DNA of 64,000 nt from Alphaproteobacteria bacterium. Its GTDB lineage: Bacteria > Pseudomonadota > Alphaproteobacteria > Rhodospirillales > Casp-alpha2. A model generated the notes under the pieces. The model was not told the DNA's origin, did no database searches, and was given only the letters and a program-made list of their open reading frames with translations. How positions within the stretch are numbered: the stretch's first letter is position 1; every line of letters starts with the position of its first letter. The stretch spans positions 1-64,000 of the forward strand of contig JAJRRU010000019.1 of NCBI GenBank assembly GCA_024279135.1, written 5' to 3'. Shown in pieces: positions 8,447-17,998 of the stretch. A program made the position numbers and the translations under genes.

Positions 8447-11434
8447 CTAATCGGGCAGTGGTTTCAACAAGTTCGGATAGGTTCCCTGTTCGTCCAGTAT
8501 GCGCCATAGAGCATTCAGGATAACATGGAAAGATTTGAATGAAGCAGTTTTTTCCAGTTCCGGGTGACCTGGCGGGAATGATTTTGCCAGTTTCTCTTCA
8601 AAATCAAGTGGTTCGTTGAGTAGCGGGTACACCGCTTTCAGGTCTTTAGAGAATTGACTGGCATTGGTTTCCACGTACCCAAAACGGGCGCTTAACGGGT
8701 AGAAAAGTGTTCCCATAATTAATTGGTCCCGGGTACTGAACAGGGTGCTCGTTTTGTCTCGTACAGGGTCATCATCCCAACTTTCCATGTCGTGGGTGCG
8801 GCCATAAAGTTTACTGCTGGGATCACCCCACCATTTCAAACCCTGCATGGTGGATCGGTACAGGGACGGGGCATCTTCGATGTCGAGAAAGGCACATAAC
8901 CGTCGCATGGTCTCGATGGGTTTAGCTTTGAGATCTTCCAGACAAATTGCAGCGCTATTCTGATTATGAAAAATAGGGCTATTTAGATCCATCAACATGG
9001 GGATAATACGATTAACAAGGCTTTCGTACATTTTATATCCATTTGACTGTTTGGAAACGGAGAATTTTTGAGCCCACGATTCACAGCTTTCCAGGGGGTT
9101 GCGGATAATCATGAGTATCTGTGCTGATGGAAAATACCGCAGGAAATTTGACATGGCGTAAGGGTCATTCTTATGCAGGTGATAAAAAATTAATCTCTTA
9201 TTCTCGAAATTAGTCCCCAGAGTTTTTTCAAAGGCATGGTGAATGGCCTCAAAAAGCTGTCCATGATCGATGTCATCAAGATGTTTCGTAATGTTGCTAA
9301 GGTTCTCCAGGAACTGATCCCGTTCCAGGCTAAGCGGCGTATCGCGGCTTTCTCCCATCTGGACAAATCCTTCTGCCTGCCCGACAGATTTTGTGGAATA
9401 GATATCGCTGACAAATGCCGGTGGGATACTGTCGGGGAGGCGGGCGTTAAACAGAACTTTGTACAGGTGAGAAAAATGGTTCGGGATTTCACTAAACCCT
9501 TCACGGGCAAGACTGTTCCATACTTTTCTGCCAACAAAGCCACTCATATAAATCCCCGGCATGGTTGAAATTTCCGGATGGTTGTCCAGCAGGCTGTGGA
9601 GGTAACCCGTTCCGCTTCGCCCAAAATGAAGCAGGGCGGTTATTCTCTTTCCGTAAGCGTTTTCCAGACACGTTGTAGGAGGATTGAAATCATTTGTAGG
9701 GTTATAACTGGTTTCATCCTGGGTGGGCGGCAAATTGTCTTTAATATTTTGCCATGCTTTCGGGGTATTATCATCAAACAGGGAACTGAAATGATAGCGA
9801 ATGATGTCTGATTCGGGTGGCGTTGGAAGGGTGTTGATGATCTGCTCTATGTTCAGAATTTCTTTGGAATCTGGCTCAAAACCATAACACATGGGTCGCA
9901 GGGCAAACCACATATTGTCAAAAACCTCGGTATAATCAGGTTTCAGTGAAAGTGCTTTCTGGTAGCTGGCAACGGCGTCATCCGAGCGGCCCAGTTCATT
10001 GAACACCACACCCAGATTATTATGGGCTTCGGCCCGCTTGGGGTTGATGGCCAGTGCCTTGAGATAGCAGGCTATAGCTTCTTCGGAGCGGCCCAGTTCA
10101 TTGAGCGCGTTGCCAAGATTGTTATAGGCCTCAGTGTATTCGGGATTGATAGTGATAGCCCTGTTACAGCTGGTGATGGCTTCATCTGGTCGCCCTAATA
10201 TAAGGTAGGCATTGCCAAGATTGTTATACGCCATGGCAAAATCAGGATTAATCTCGAGGGCTTTGTGGCAACTGACAATGGCTTCTTCCGGTCGCCCCAG
10301 CTCATTGAGGGCATTGCCCATGTTGTTGTGGGCCAGGGCAAAGTCAGGTTTGATGGAAAGGGTTTTCTGATAACAAATGATGGCCTCATCAGATCGCCCC
10401 AGTTTATTGAGGGCATTGCCCATGTTGTTGTGGGCCAGAGCAAAGTCGGGATTGATGGTGATAGCCTTGCGGCAACTGGCAACGGCCTCTTCCGATCGTC
10501 CTAGTTCATTAAGCGCATTGCCCAGATTGTTATAGGCTGTCGCAAAGTTGGGATCGATGGCCAGAGCCTTGTTATAGCAGGCAATGCCTTCTTCCGATCT
10601 CCCCAGTTTGTTAAGCTCGGCACCCAGATTATTAAGCGCCTCGGGGAAATCGGGTTTGATGGTCGTGGCTTTTTGATAGCTGGCGACGGCCTCATCCGAG
10701 CGCTCCAGTTTACTGAATACATTACCCAGATTGTTATGGGCCATGGCAAAATCTGGATCGATAGCAAGAGCCTTACGGCAACAATCCAGTGCCTCATCCG
10801 TGCGCCCTTGTTCGTTAAGTACATTACCCAGATTGTTATGCGCCATGGCAAAACCGGGATCGATCACAAGTGCTTTGTGGTAGCAGGCGATGGCCTCATT
10901 GATCCGTCCCAGTTTATGAAGCGCATTGCCTAGGTTGTTATGGGCCATGGCAAGATTGGGATCGATAGCAAGGGCTTTTTGACAACAGGCGATGGCCTCA
11001 TCCAATTGTTCCAGTCCATTGAACGCATTGCCCAAGTTGTTATGGGCCATGGCATAATCAGGATTGATGGCGATGGCATTTTGGTAACTGGTGATGGCCG
11101 CATCAAACCGCCCTAATTCATTAAGTGCGTTACCAAGATTGGTATGCGCTTCGGCGTAATCTGGTAAGATGCCAACCGCTTTGCTTATGAGATCTACTGC
11201 AATATCGTTTTTGCCGACCTGATGAGCGATAACACCAAGCAAATGGAGGGCGACGGGATGTTCGGGTTTGGTTTGCAGTATCTGTTGATAGATGCTCTCG
11301 GCTTCTGACAGACGGCCCGCCGTTTGATGTTGAACACCAAGCTCTACGGCTTGTTGCAAAGTCATTGTTTGCTGTTCGGGGGGCATGTCTTTATTCGTCA
11401 TCGCTGGCTCGGGGTTTAATTGTTGGGTGCTCAT
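8447..11434 (-). CDS. TPR protein with divergent sulfotransferase domain, 14 near-uniform TPR units (subtype 2)
   Basis: 995 residues from ATG at 11434. That ATG overlaps the TGA of the upstream gene as ATGA, so translation is probably coupled; the longer frame to 11494 would sit inside the neighbour. Fourteen 34-residue TPR units (DFAMAHNNLGNALNELGRSDEAI type) plus a cap make this the longest scaffold here. The catalytic part has FGRSGTGYLHSLLDNHPEIS (P-loop 605-610), IRNPLESCES as the Arg/Ser motif and LKWWGDPSSKLYGRTHD. The GRTHDMESW extension and the HLHKNDPYAMSNFLRYFP block are shared only with the gene at 11431-13452, so these two form a second subtype. Sulfotransferase role is inferred from the two PAPS-type motifs. 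Confidence 0.8.
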   Translation of the reverse strand: MSTQQLNPEPAMTNKDMPPEQQTMTLQQAVELGVQHQTAGRLSEAESIYQQILQTKPEHPVALHLLGVIAHQVGKNDIAVDLISKAVGILPDYAEAHTNLGNALNELGRFDAAITSYQNAIAINPDYAMAHNNLGNAFNGLEQLDEAIACCQKALAIDPNLAMAHNNLGNALHKLGRINEAIACYHKALVIDPGFAMAHNNLGNVLNEQGRTDEALDCCRKALAIDPDFAMAHNNLGNVFSKLERSDEAVASYQKATTIKPDFPEALNNLGAELNKLGRSEEGIACYNKALAIDPNFATAYNNLGNALNELGRSEEAVASCRKAITINPDFALAHNNMGNALNKLGRSDEAIICYQKTLSIKPDFALAHNNMGNALNELGRPEEAIVSCHKALEINPDFAMAYNNLGNAYLILGRPDEAITSCNRAITINPEYTEAYNNLGNALNELGRSEEAIACYLKALAINPKRAEAHNNLGVVFNELGRSDDAVASYQKALSLKPDYTEVFDNMWFALRPMCYGFEPDSKEILNIEQIINTLPTPPESDIIRYHFSSLFDDNTPKAWQNIKDNLPPTQDETSYNPTNDFNPPTTCLENAYGKRITALLHFGRSGTGYLHSLLDNHPEISTMPGIYMSGFVGRKVWNSLAREGFSEIPNHFSHLYKVLFNARLPDSIPPAFVSDIYSTKSVGQAEGFVQMGESRDTPLSLERDQFLENLSNITKHLDDIDHGQLFEAIHHAFEKTLGTNFENKRLIFYHLHKNDPYAMSNFLRYFPSAQILMIIRNPLESCESWAQKFSVSKQSNGYKMYESLVNRIIPMLMDLNSPIFHNQNSAAICLEDLKAKPIETMRRLCAFLDIEDAPSLYRSTMQGLKWWGDPSSKLYGRTHDMESWDDDPVRDKTSTLFSTRDQLIMGTLFYPLSARFGYVETNASQFSKDLKAVYPLLNEPLDFEEKLAKSFPPGHPELEKTASFKSFHVILNALWRILDEQGTYPNLLKPLPD
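9930..11330 (-). repeat. 102-bp-period tandem TPR repeats within a coding sequence
   Basis: Fourteen consecutive 34-codon units are so alike that the DNA itself repeats with a 102-base period (for example GCATTGCCCA.GTTGTT.TGGGCC recurring on the plus strand). Adjacent units such as those at 10280-10500 are nearly identical, which points to recent expansion by unequal exchange. Confidence 0.85.
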
Positions 11435-13452
11435 GCATGGGGTAGGGACTTTAACATGTAAGGGTAAGTCCCCCGTTCGTCCAGCACCTGCCACAGGGCA
11501 ACCAAAATAGCATGAAAGGACTTGAAAGAAGTCGTGTTCTCCAGAACCGGGTAACCAGGCAGGAACGTACTGGCCAGCTTCTTTTCAAAATCCAATGGTT
11601 TACTGATCAGGGGGTATACCGTCTTCAGGTCTTTCGCGAATTGTTTGGCATTGGTTTCTACATAACCAAACCGGGCGCTTAGGGGATAGAAAAGCGTTGC
11701 CAGAATAAACTGGTCAGAAGTGCTGAAAAAAGTGCCTGGCTCGGCTCTGGTCGGGTCATCTTCCCAGCTTTCAGTGTCGTGGGTTCGACCATAAAGAGTG
11801 CTGCTGGGGTCACCCCACCATTTCAATCCCTGCATCGTGGACTGGTACAAGGTAGGCGCATTTTTAATACGGAGATAGGCGCAAAGCCTGTGCATGGTTT
11901 CGGCATTTTTTTTCTTGATGTCTTCCAGGCGAACCGCGATCGCGTTGTGTGAATGAAACAAAGGACAATTTAAATCCATCAACAAAGGCGCGATCTTGTC
12001 AATAATATCACAGTAAATTAAGTAGCTGTTTTCATGGTCACCCTGAACGGATTTGATTGCCCATGATTCACAGCTTATAACAGGGTTACGAATAATCATA
12101 AGTAATTGTGCAGCTGGAAAGTAGCGCAGGAAATTAGCCATGGTGTAGGGGTCATTCTTATGCAGGTGATAAAAAATAGCTCCCTTTTCCTGTTTGTTAA
12201 TCCCCAGGGTTTTGTCATAGGCATGATGGATGGCCTCAAATAGCTGGCCATGATTAATGGTCTGGGTGCCGTTTAAGATTACGCTAAGGTTTTCATTAAA
12301 CCGGTTATGGTTCAGGCTCAACGGGGTATCACGGTTTTCTCCCATTTCGACAAAACCTTCGGCGAAACCCACGGAATGATCTGTGTATGTATCACTGATA
12401 TTTGCCCTAGGTACGCCGTCAGGGCATCGGGCATCAAATAGAACTTTATACAATTGAGAAAACCGGGCAGGGATTTTTTTAATCCCTTCACCGGAGATAT
12501 TTTCCCACACTTTCCTGCCAAAAAACCCGCTCATATAGACTCCTGGCATGGTTGAAATTTCTGGATGGCCATCCAGCAAGCTCTGCAGGTATCCCGACCC
12601 GCTGCGGCCAAAATGAAGCAGGGCGGTTACTCTTTTATCAGTGGTTACCTTTGGTTTGTTGATGGAAGACTCCGTTTCGTCGACCGGGTTGTGGATGGTT
12701 TCATTTTCAATAGTTGGCAGATTACATGTTATAAATTTCCAGGCTTCTTGGACATTACCGCCCATCAGGGAATTTAACTGGAACCTGATTATAGATGGCT
12801 CTAATAATGTGGGTAGACCGTCGATGATCTGCTCAAAGGGTAGTTTACCGTATGAACGGGGTAACAGGTCATGGCACATAGACCGTAAAACAATCCACAG
12901 ATTATTAAATGCCTTGGCATAGTCAGGGTCTAAGGCGAGGGTTGTTTGATAACATTCCAGGGCATCATTCAACTGTCCAAGGTCTTTTAACGTGTTGCCC
13001 AGATTGTAGTGGGCATCGGCGTTGTCGGGTTCGCTGGCCAGAACCTTGTGAAAACTAGCTTTGGCCTCATCCAATCGCCCCAGGTCCTGGAATACGAGGC
13101 CAAGGTTATTAAATGCCTTGGTGTAGTCGGAATTGATAGTGATAGCTTTTTGATAGCTCTCTAGGGCTGCCACTAATTGGCCCATCTCCTTGTACGCATT
13201 GCCAAGATTGTAGTGCGCATCGGCGTATTCGGGTTTGATGGTAAGTGCCTTCGTGATGAGATCAACGGCGATGTCATGTTTCCTCACTTGATGGGCGATT
13301 ACCCCAAGCAGATGCAGGGCGACATAGTTGTCAGGCTCATCGAGTAATACCTTTTTATAGATACTCTCGGCCTCAACCAGACGTCCCGCCAAATGGTGCT
13401 TTATTGCCGTATTCATTGTCTCTGTCTTCATGGGTGCAAACAACGAAACCAT
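11431..13452 (-). CDS. TPR protein with divergent sulfotransferase domain (subtype 2)
   Basis: 673 residues from ATG at 13452; ATGs at 13431 and 13416 are alternatives because no strong ribosome-binding site decides. Five TPR units and a cap fill residues 14-205. The P-loop reads FGRSGSGYLQSLLDGHPE (282-287), with Thr replaced by Ser in the last pair compared with GRSGTG. The Arg/Ser motif is IRNPVISCES and the signature is LKWWGDPSSTLYGRTHDTESWEDDP. Closest relative in the window is the next gene, with which it shares the ATGA stop/start overlap. The shared C-terminal ends (LDERGTYPYMLKSLP versus LDEQGTYPNLLKPLP) suggest tandem duplication followed by TPR expansion in the neighbour. Confidence 0.8.
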   Translation of the reverse strand: MVSLFAPMKTETMNTAIKHHLAGRLVEAESIYKKVLLDEPDNYVALHLLGVIAHQVRKHDIAVDLITKALTIKPEYADAHYNLGNAYKEMGQLVAALESYQKAITINSDYTKAFNNLGLVFQDLGRLDEAKASFHKVLASEPDNADAHYNLGNTLKDLGQLNDALECYQTTLALDPDYAKAFNNLWIVLRSMCHDLLPRSYGKLPFEQIIDGLPTLLEPSIIRFQLNSLMGGNVQEAWKFITCNLPTIENETIHNPVDETESSINKPKVTTDKRVTALLHFGRSGSGYLQSLLDGHPEISTMPGVYMSGFFGRKVWENISGEGIKKIPARFSQLYKVLFDARCPDGVPRANISDTYTDHSVGFAEGFVEMGENRDTPLSLNHNRFNENLSVILNGTQTINHGQLFEAIHHAYDKTLGINKQEKGAIFYHLHKNDPYTMANFLRYFPAAQLLMIIRNPVISCESWAIKSVQGDHENSYLIYCDIIDKIAPLLMDLNCPLFHSHNAIAVRLEDIKKKNAETMHRLCAYLRIKNAPTLYQSTMQGLKWWGDPSSTLYGRTHDTESWEDDPTRAEPGTFFSTSDQFILATLFYPLSARFGYVETNAKQFAKDLKTVYPLISKPLDFEKKLASTFLPGYPVLENTTSFKSFHAILVALWQVLDERGTYPYMLKSLPHA

Positions 13453-13486
13453 CAGGATAGTAAAACCTTTTGTGGCGATGGATTTT

Positions 13487-15664
13487 TCATTCTGCTGTTA
13501 TATTTAGTGTCGATAACATATGAGGATAATCCTTATATTCGTCAAGAACGTGCCAGCGGTCCATTAAACATGCGCGTAGAAAAATATAGGCGCCACTTTT
13601 TATAAATTTGGCCGGTTTGATTTTTAATCTAGCAGATATCACTTGTTCAAAATCAAACATTTTATCAAGCAGGAGAGGGATTTTTTTAAGATCTTTCTCA
13701 AAGCCTGGGCGATCTGCTTTCCTGTATCCAAAACGAACACTGAACGGATAAAATAGTGTCTGAAGGATAAACTGATCCTTTTCGCTGAATATTGTCCCCA
13801 ACGTGCGTTTGGTCGAAGATTTGCCAAAAGGAGACATGGCTTCGTTGATATTATAATCAGGGCTCGACGGGTCACCCCACCATTTTTCCCCCTGCGCCGT
13901 CATCTGGTAAAGGGTTGGGCTCTCCTGAATACCCAGCCAGTTGCACAGGGCTTGCAGAGTTAGTTCAGGGCGATCTTTCAAATCCTCAAGACGAATGCCG
14001 ACGGAATCTTGTGTTCGAAAGGCGATCTGATCGAAGGCATACAGCATGGTGACCATTTGCTGTACGATATTTTTATAATCGTTGTTTTCAAAATTGATCC
14101 GTATCCAGGATTCAAAACATCGAATTGGCTCGCGAACCATCATTATGAGTCTAGCGTCTGGGATATATCTCAAAAAATTTAATATGGCGAAATCATCGGG
14201 ATTATGAATATGATAGAAAATTATATTTTTATTTTTTCTCGTTTTTAAGACCCTTTCATAGGCCATATGAACGATACGTAAGAATATTTCTGGATTGATG
14301 TTATCCAGACGTTTCAACAACCTGAGTGCTTCGGTGCAGAAGTCTTCATGGTTCAATGACAGGGCTTTGTCGTGGTTTTTGCCTACATTCGCCATACCCT
14401 CGCTTTTCCCCAGGTAAATGGAACTTTCTTTAAATAAGCCGGGGGTGGGTTTGGGAGAGCGGGCATCGAAAAGGACGGTAAATTCTTCGGTAAACCGTTT
14501 GGGTAATCCCTGCCATCCACCAGCAGAAATCTTGTTCCAGACACCGGCATTAAAATAACCACGAAGATAAATCCCGGGAAGTGTTGAGACTTCAGGGTGA
14601 TTGTCGATCAGGCTGTGGAGTAATCCAGTTCCGCTACGCCCAAAATGCAAGAGTGCAAAAACTTTCTCTGGTAGTTGTGGAGGTTTTGCGTGTTGGTGAC
14701 TCCTTGCATTAATTGGAATCGATTCCTCTGTTGCAGAAGGTAATGCGGCGACGGCTTTTTTTAGATTTTTATCAGACTCATGTGGTCTAAACCTATCCAA
14801 AAAATACTCAAGCATTGCGAAATCGGTTGTTGCGCGAGCCGTTTGATTGAGTAAGTCTCTGTAAGAAATGCTTTTTTGGTCCGAATTGCTAAGGGCTTTT
14901 ACCGTATTCTTCAGGCCATTCCACGCCTCCGCAAAATTGGGTTTGATTTTGATGGCTGTTGCATAGTTGGTGACAGCCTCTTCCAGTTTTCCTGTATCCT
15001 GTAATACTGTTCCAAGGTTGTTATAGGCCATGGCATGAGTTGAATTGAAGGTTATCGCCTGCCGGTAGCTGGTAATAGCCGCATTCAGTGATCCCATATC
15101 CTGAAACGCAATGCCAAGGTTGTAATGGGCTTCAGCGTAACCGGGTATGATGGTTAGAGCCTGTTTATAGCTGGCAACAGCTGCATCCAGTCTTCCCATG
15201 CCTTGGAGCGCAAGCCCCAGGTTGTAGTGTGCTTCAGCATAATCAGGTTTGATGGCGATGGCTCTGTCGAAGCTAATGACAGCCTCGTCGAACCTCTCAA
15301 GCGCCTTGAGCGTTACCCCAAGGTTATTATGGGCATCGACGAGATTGGGTGAGATAACGATCGCTTTCGAGATGAGCTCAATGGCGGTTTCATTATCCCC
15401 CGTTTGGTGGGCGATGACGCCCAAAAAATGCAGGGCGACAGGGTGCATGGAATCGGTTTTTAAGGCCTGTTGATAGAGAGTTTTAGCTTCAGATAAGCGA
15501 CCCGAAGTGTGATGCTGAATGGCTAGTTCTATGGCTTGTTGAGAGGTTATAGTTTGTTGATTTGAGTTGTGGTTTGTTGATTCCCCTGAGTTCGCTTTCG
15601 CACGCTTTTGTTTGATTTCCCCCTGATTGCGGTGGTTATTGACCCTGGTCATTTCAGGTTCCAT
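13487..15664 (-). CDS. TPR protein with divergent sulfotransferase domain (6 TPR units)
   Basis: 725 residues, ATG at 15664. A charged, Asn/Lys-rich leader of about 36 residues precedes six TPR units and a cap (to about residue 265). The catalytic half carries LHFGRSGTGLLHSLIDNHPE, EGMANVGKNHDKALSL, HIHNPDDFAILNFLRYIP, VREPIRCFES with the same Arg/Ser spacing, and GEKWWGDPSSPDY. Gln-Gly-Lys of the signature is Gln-Gly-Glu here. It is subtype 1, close to the genes at 6194 and 15748. It ends 34 bases before the next gene on the same strand. Likely PAPS-dependent sulfotransferase with unknown acceptor. Confidence 0.8.
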   Translation of the reverse strand: MEPEMTRVNNHRNQGEIKQKRAKANSGESTNHNSNQQTITSQQAIELAIQHHTSGRLSEAKTLYQQALKTDSMHPVALHFLGVIAHQTGDNETAIELISKAIVISPNLVDAHNNLGVTLKALERFDEAVISFDRAIAIKPDYAEAHYNLGLALQGMGRLDAAVASYKQALTIIPGYAEAHYNLGIAFQDMGSLNAAITSYRQAITFNSTHAMAYNNLGTVLQDTGKLEEAVTNYATAIKIKPNFAEAWNGLKNTVKALSNSDQKSISYRDLLNQTARATTDFAMLEYFLDRFRPHESDKNLKKAVAALPSATEESIPINARSHQHAKPPQLPEKVFALLHFGRSGTGLLHSLIDNHPEVSTLPGIYLRGYFNAGVWNKISAGGWQGLPKRFTEEFTVLFDARSPKPTPGLFKESSIYLGKSEGMANVGKNHDKALSLNHEDFCTEALRLLKRLDNINPEIFLRIVHMAYERVLKTRKNKNIIFYHIHNPDDFAILNFLRYIPDARLIMMVREPIRCFESWIRINFENNDYKNIVQQMVTMLYAFDQIAFRTQDSVGIRLEDLKDRPELTLQALCNWLGIQESPTLYQMTAQGEKWWGDPSSPDYNINEAMSPFGKSSTKRTLGTIFSEKDQFILQTLFYPFSVRFGYRKADRPGFEKDLKKIPLLLDKMFDFEQVISARLKIKPAKFIKSGAYIFLRACLMDRWHVLDEYKDYPHMLSTLNITAE

Positions 15665-15747
15665 TCTTTAGTGGAATTTATGATATAACATCATCAAAGG
15701 TTTTGAGGGAATTCCTCAAACTAGTCCAGATTTCATCAACAATTATT

Positions 15748-17772
15748 CTAAGTTATATTTAAAGGTGTTATCATATTGGGGTAATCCTTGTACTCGTTTA
15801 GAATATCCCAACGGTCTTTGAAACTTGCACGAAGCAGAATATAGTTTGCACTGTGTTTGAATTGTGCTGGCTTAATATTTGCGCGGTCCAGCATTACTTC
15901 TTCGAAGTCCAGCATGTCATCAAACATGGGTAAAATCTCTTTTAAATTTTTTTCAAAGCCGACAGGGTCAGGCTCAGTATATCCAAAACGTACACAAAAC
16001 GGATAATATAGAGTCTGAAGGATAAACTGGTCCTTGTCACTGAATATGGTCCCCGTGGTGCGTTTGATAGAAGATGTGTCAAAAGGAGACATCTCTTTGA
16101 TGATACTGTAATCAGGGCTTGTCGGGTCTCCCCACCATTTTTTCCCTTGTGCTGTCATTTGGTATAGGCTGGGTGTTTCTTTTATGCCCAACCAGGTGCA
16201 CAGGCTGCGCATGGTTTCCTCGGGCCTAGTTTTAAGGTCTTCGAGACGAATGCCTATGGATTTTTGCATACGAAAAGCGTCCTGGTCGAAGGCAAACAAC
16301 ATGGTGATTATTTGATGGACGAGGTTCCCATAATTATTGTCTTGAAAATTGACACGTATCCATGATTCACAGCACTGGACAGGCTCACGTACCATCAGGA
16401 TGAACCTTGCATCCTGGGTGTGTTGAATAAAATTAAGTTTGGCGAAGTCATCAGGATTATGGATGTGATAGAGTATCGTATGTTTGTTATTTTTCGCTCC
16501 AGTAATCTTATCATAAGCTGCATGAATAATTTGAAAGAATGAACTGGGGTCGACTTTGCCCAGGCTCTTTATCATCTGCAAAGTTTCTAAATAAAACTTG
16601 TCCCGGTCTAGGGAAAGAATTTCGTCCCGGTTCTCACCAACACTAGCCATGCCTTCGTTTTTTCCTAAAAATGGCGTATCATCATCGAGCCTTCCAGGGG
16701 GGGCTTTGGGCGAATTTGCGTCAAACAAAACCGCAAACTCTTCGATAAACCGTGCGGGCAGATTATGCCATTCCTTGGCTGCAATCTTGTTCCAGACCCC
16801 CGCATTAAAGAAACCGCGTAGATAAATACTTGGAACGGTAGATATTTCAGGATGGTCGTCGATTAGACTATGAAGCAAGCCTGTTCCGCTTCGCCCGAAA
16901 TGCAGCAAGGCAACCACTTTCTTGGAGAGTGGAGCTGACTTTGCAGGTTGTTGATCTTTTTCATCTAGGGATATCTCCCCATCAATTAGGGCTGGTAATG
17001 ACGCCATTGCTTTTTGGAATTTTTTATATGAAACGAATGGTTTTCCTTTGGTAAGGTAGTATTCATGGATGGCAAAGTCGGTGGTTGCGCGCACGGTATT
17101 ATTAAGTTTGTCCGTGAGAGGGGCCGTTCTGTGGTTGTCCCGAGATTGTAAAAACCGGTTTGCTTTTTCAGAAATTTTTAACCCATTCCACGCGATTGGA
17201 TAATCACTTTTTAGGTTAAGAGCCATGTGATAGCTTGTTATGCTATCTTCCAGTTCGCCCAGGTCCTGAAGAGCGGTGCCAAGATTATTGTGTGCCTCTG
17301 CGTAATCGGGATTGAGGTTAATGGCGGCATGATAGCTTGCTACAGCCTCCCGCAGCTTCTTCTGTCTCTGGAGCACAGTGCCACGGTTATAGAGTGCTTC
17401 GATGAAGTCGGGTTTTATGGCAAGGGCCTTGTCGTAGTAGGTGAGGGCGTCGTCTAGCTTTTCCTGTTCTTGAAGCATATTGCCCAGGTTGTTATATGCT
17501 TCGATAAAGTCAGGTCTGGCGACAAGAGCCTTCATAATGAAGTTTACGGCAATATCAATTTTACCCACTTGATGGGCAATAATTCCAAGCATGTGTAAAG
17601 CGACAGGCTGGTCAGGATCAGTCTTTAAAATTTGAAAATAAAGCTTTTCAGCCTTAGCTAGTTGTCCCGTAGTATAAAGTTGTAAGGCTAATTCTAAGGT
17701 TGATACTAAGGATTGTTGTGGGGGCAGAACTTGTTGTTTGGTGGGGTTTTTTGTCAGGGGGCCAGGCTTCAT
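15748..17772 (-). CDS. TPR protein with divergent sulfotransferase domain (5 TPR units), first gene of leftward block
   Basis: The frame extends to 17940, but the ATG at 17772 is preceded by AGAGGAAAATAGT, a good ribosome-binding site, and yields MKPGPLTKNP, matching the leader style of the paralogues (674 residues). Five TPR units plus cap are followed by LHFGRSGTGLLHSLIDDHPEIS, EGMASVGENRDEILSLDR, HIHNPDDFAKLNFIQH, VREPVQCCES, IRLEDLK and GKKWWGDPTSPDY. Subtype 1 sulfotransferase-like. It is divergent from the SGNH-like gene at 17999 and its N-terminal TPR (LYTTGQLAKAEKLY, DQPVALHMLG) is most like that gene's, so the divergent pair may have exchanged or duplicated the module. Confidence 0.8.
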   Translation of the reverse strand: MKPGPLTKNPTKQQVLPPQQSLVSTLELALQLYTTGQLAKAEKLYFQILKTDPDQPVALHMLGIIAHQVGKIDIAVNFIMKALVARPDFIEAYNNLGNMLQEQEKLDDALTYYDKALAIKPDFIEALYNRGTVLQRQKKLREAVASYHAAINLNPDYAEAHNNLGTALQDLGELEDSITSYHMALNLKSDYPIAWNGLKISEKANRFLQSRDNHRTAPLTDKLNNTVRATTDFAIHEYYLTKGKPFVSYKKFQKAMASLPALIDGEISLDEKDQQPAKSAPLSKKVVALLHFGRSGTGLLHSLIDDHPEISTVPSIYLRGFFNAGVWNKIAAKEWHNLPARFIEEFAVLFDANSPKAPPGRLDDDTPFLGKNEGMASVGENRDEILSLDRDKFYLETLQMIKSLGKVDPSSFFQIIHAAYDKITGAKNNKHTILYHIHNPDDFAKLNFIQHTQDARFILMVREPVQCCESWIRVNFQDNNYGNLVHQIITMLFAFDQDAFRMQKSIGIRLEDLKTRPEETMRSLCTWLGIKETPSLYQMTAQGKKWWGDPTSPDYSIIKEMSPFDTSSIKRTTGTIFSDKDQFILQTLYYPFCVRFGYTEPDPVGFEKNLKEILPMFDDMLDFEEVMLDRANIKPAQFKHSANYILLRASFKDRWDILNEYKDYPNMITPLNIT

Positions 17773-17998
17773 ACTATTTTCCTCTATCGCGATTTTTTTT
17801 CTCGAATAGCCGTTACGTCGAACCCCATTCAGTCTTGTATGTTTGCCCAGCAAGGTAATGTATGCCAGATACCATAATTGAGTGATCTGGTAATTATTAA
17901 TCGTGTGTATTAAAATACCGCATAAGATCCTCGCTTTCAATTGTTATGATACTTGATTATGGTCTGCCAAGTTTAACGCTTATGATTAGGAGTGTGCG
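17773..17998. promoter_or_regulatory. Divergent intergenic region between leftward and rightward TPR blocks
   Basis: This 226-base, AT-rich stretch separates two genes that start outward, so promoters for both must lie here. AGGAG at 17988-17992 is the ribosome-binding site for the rightward gene. I could not pick convincing -35/-10 pairs or an operator palindrome. Confidence 0.5.

Noticed and set aside
9930-11330. Regular 102-bp repeats that could suggest a CRISPR or satellite array
   Set aside because: The unit is exactly 34 codons and encodes consensus TPR motifs in one open frame; there are no spacers.
15748-17940. Extended N-terminus of the TPR-sulfotransferase back to 17940
   Set aside because: The added 56 residues match no paralogue and would fill the divergent promoter region; ATG 17772 has a good ribosome-binding site.
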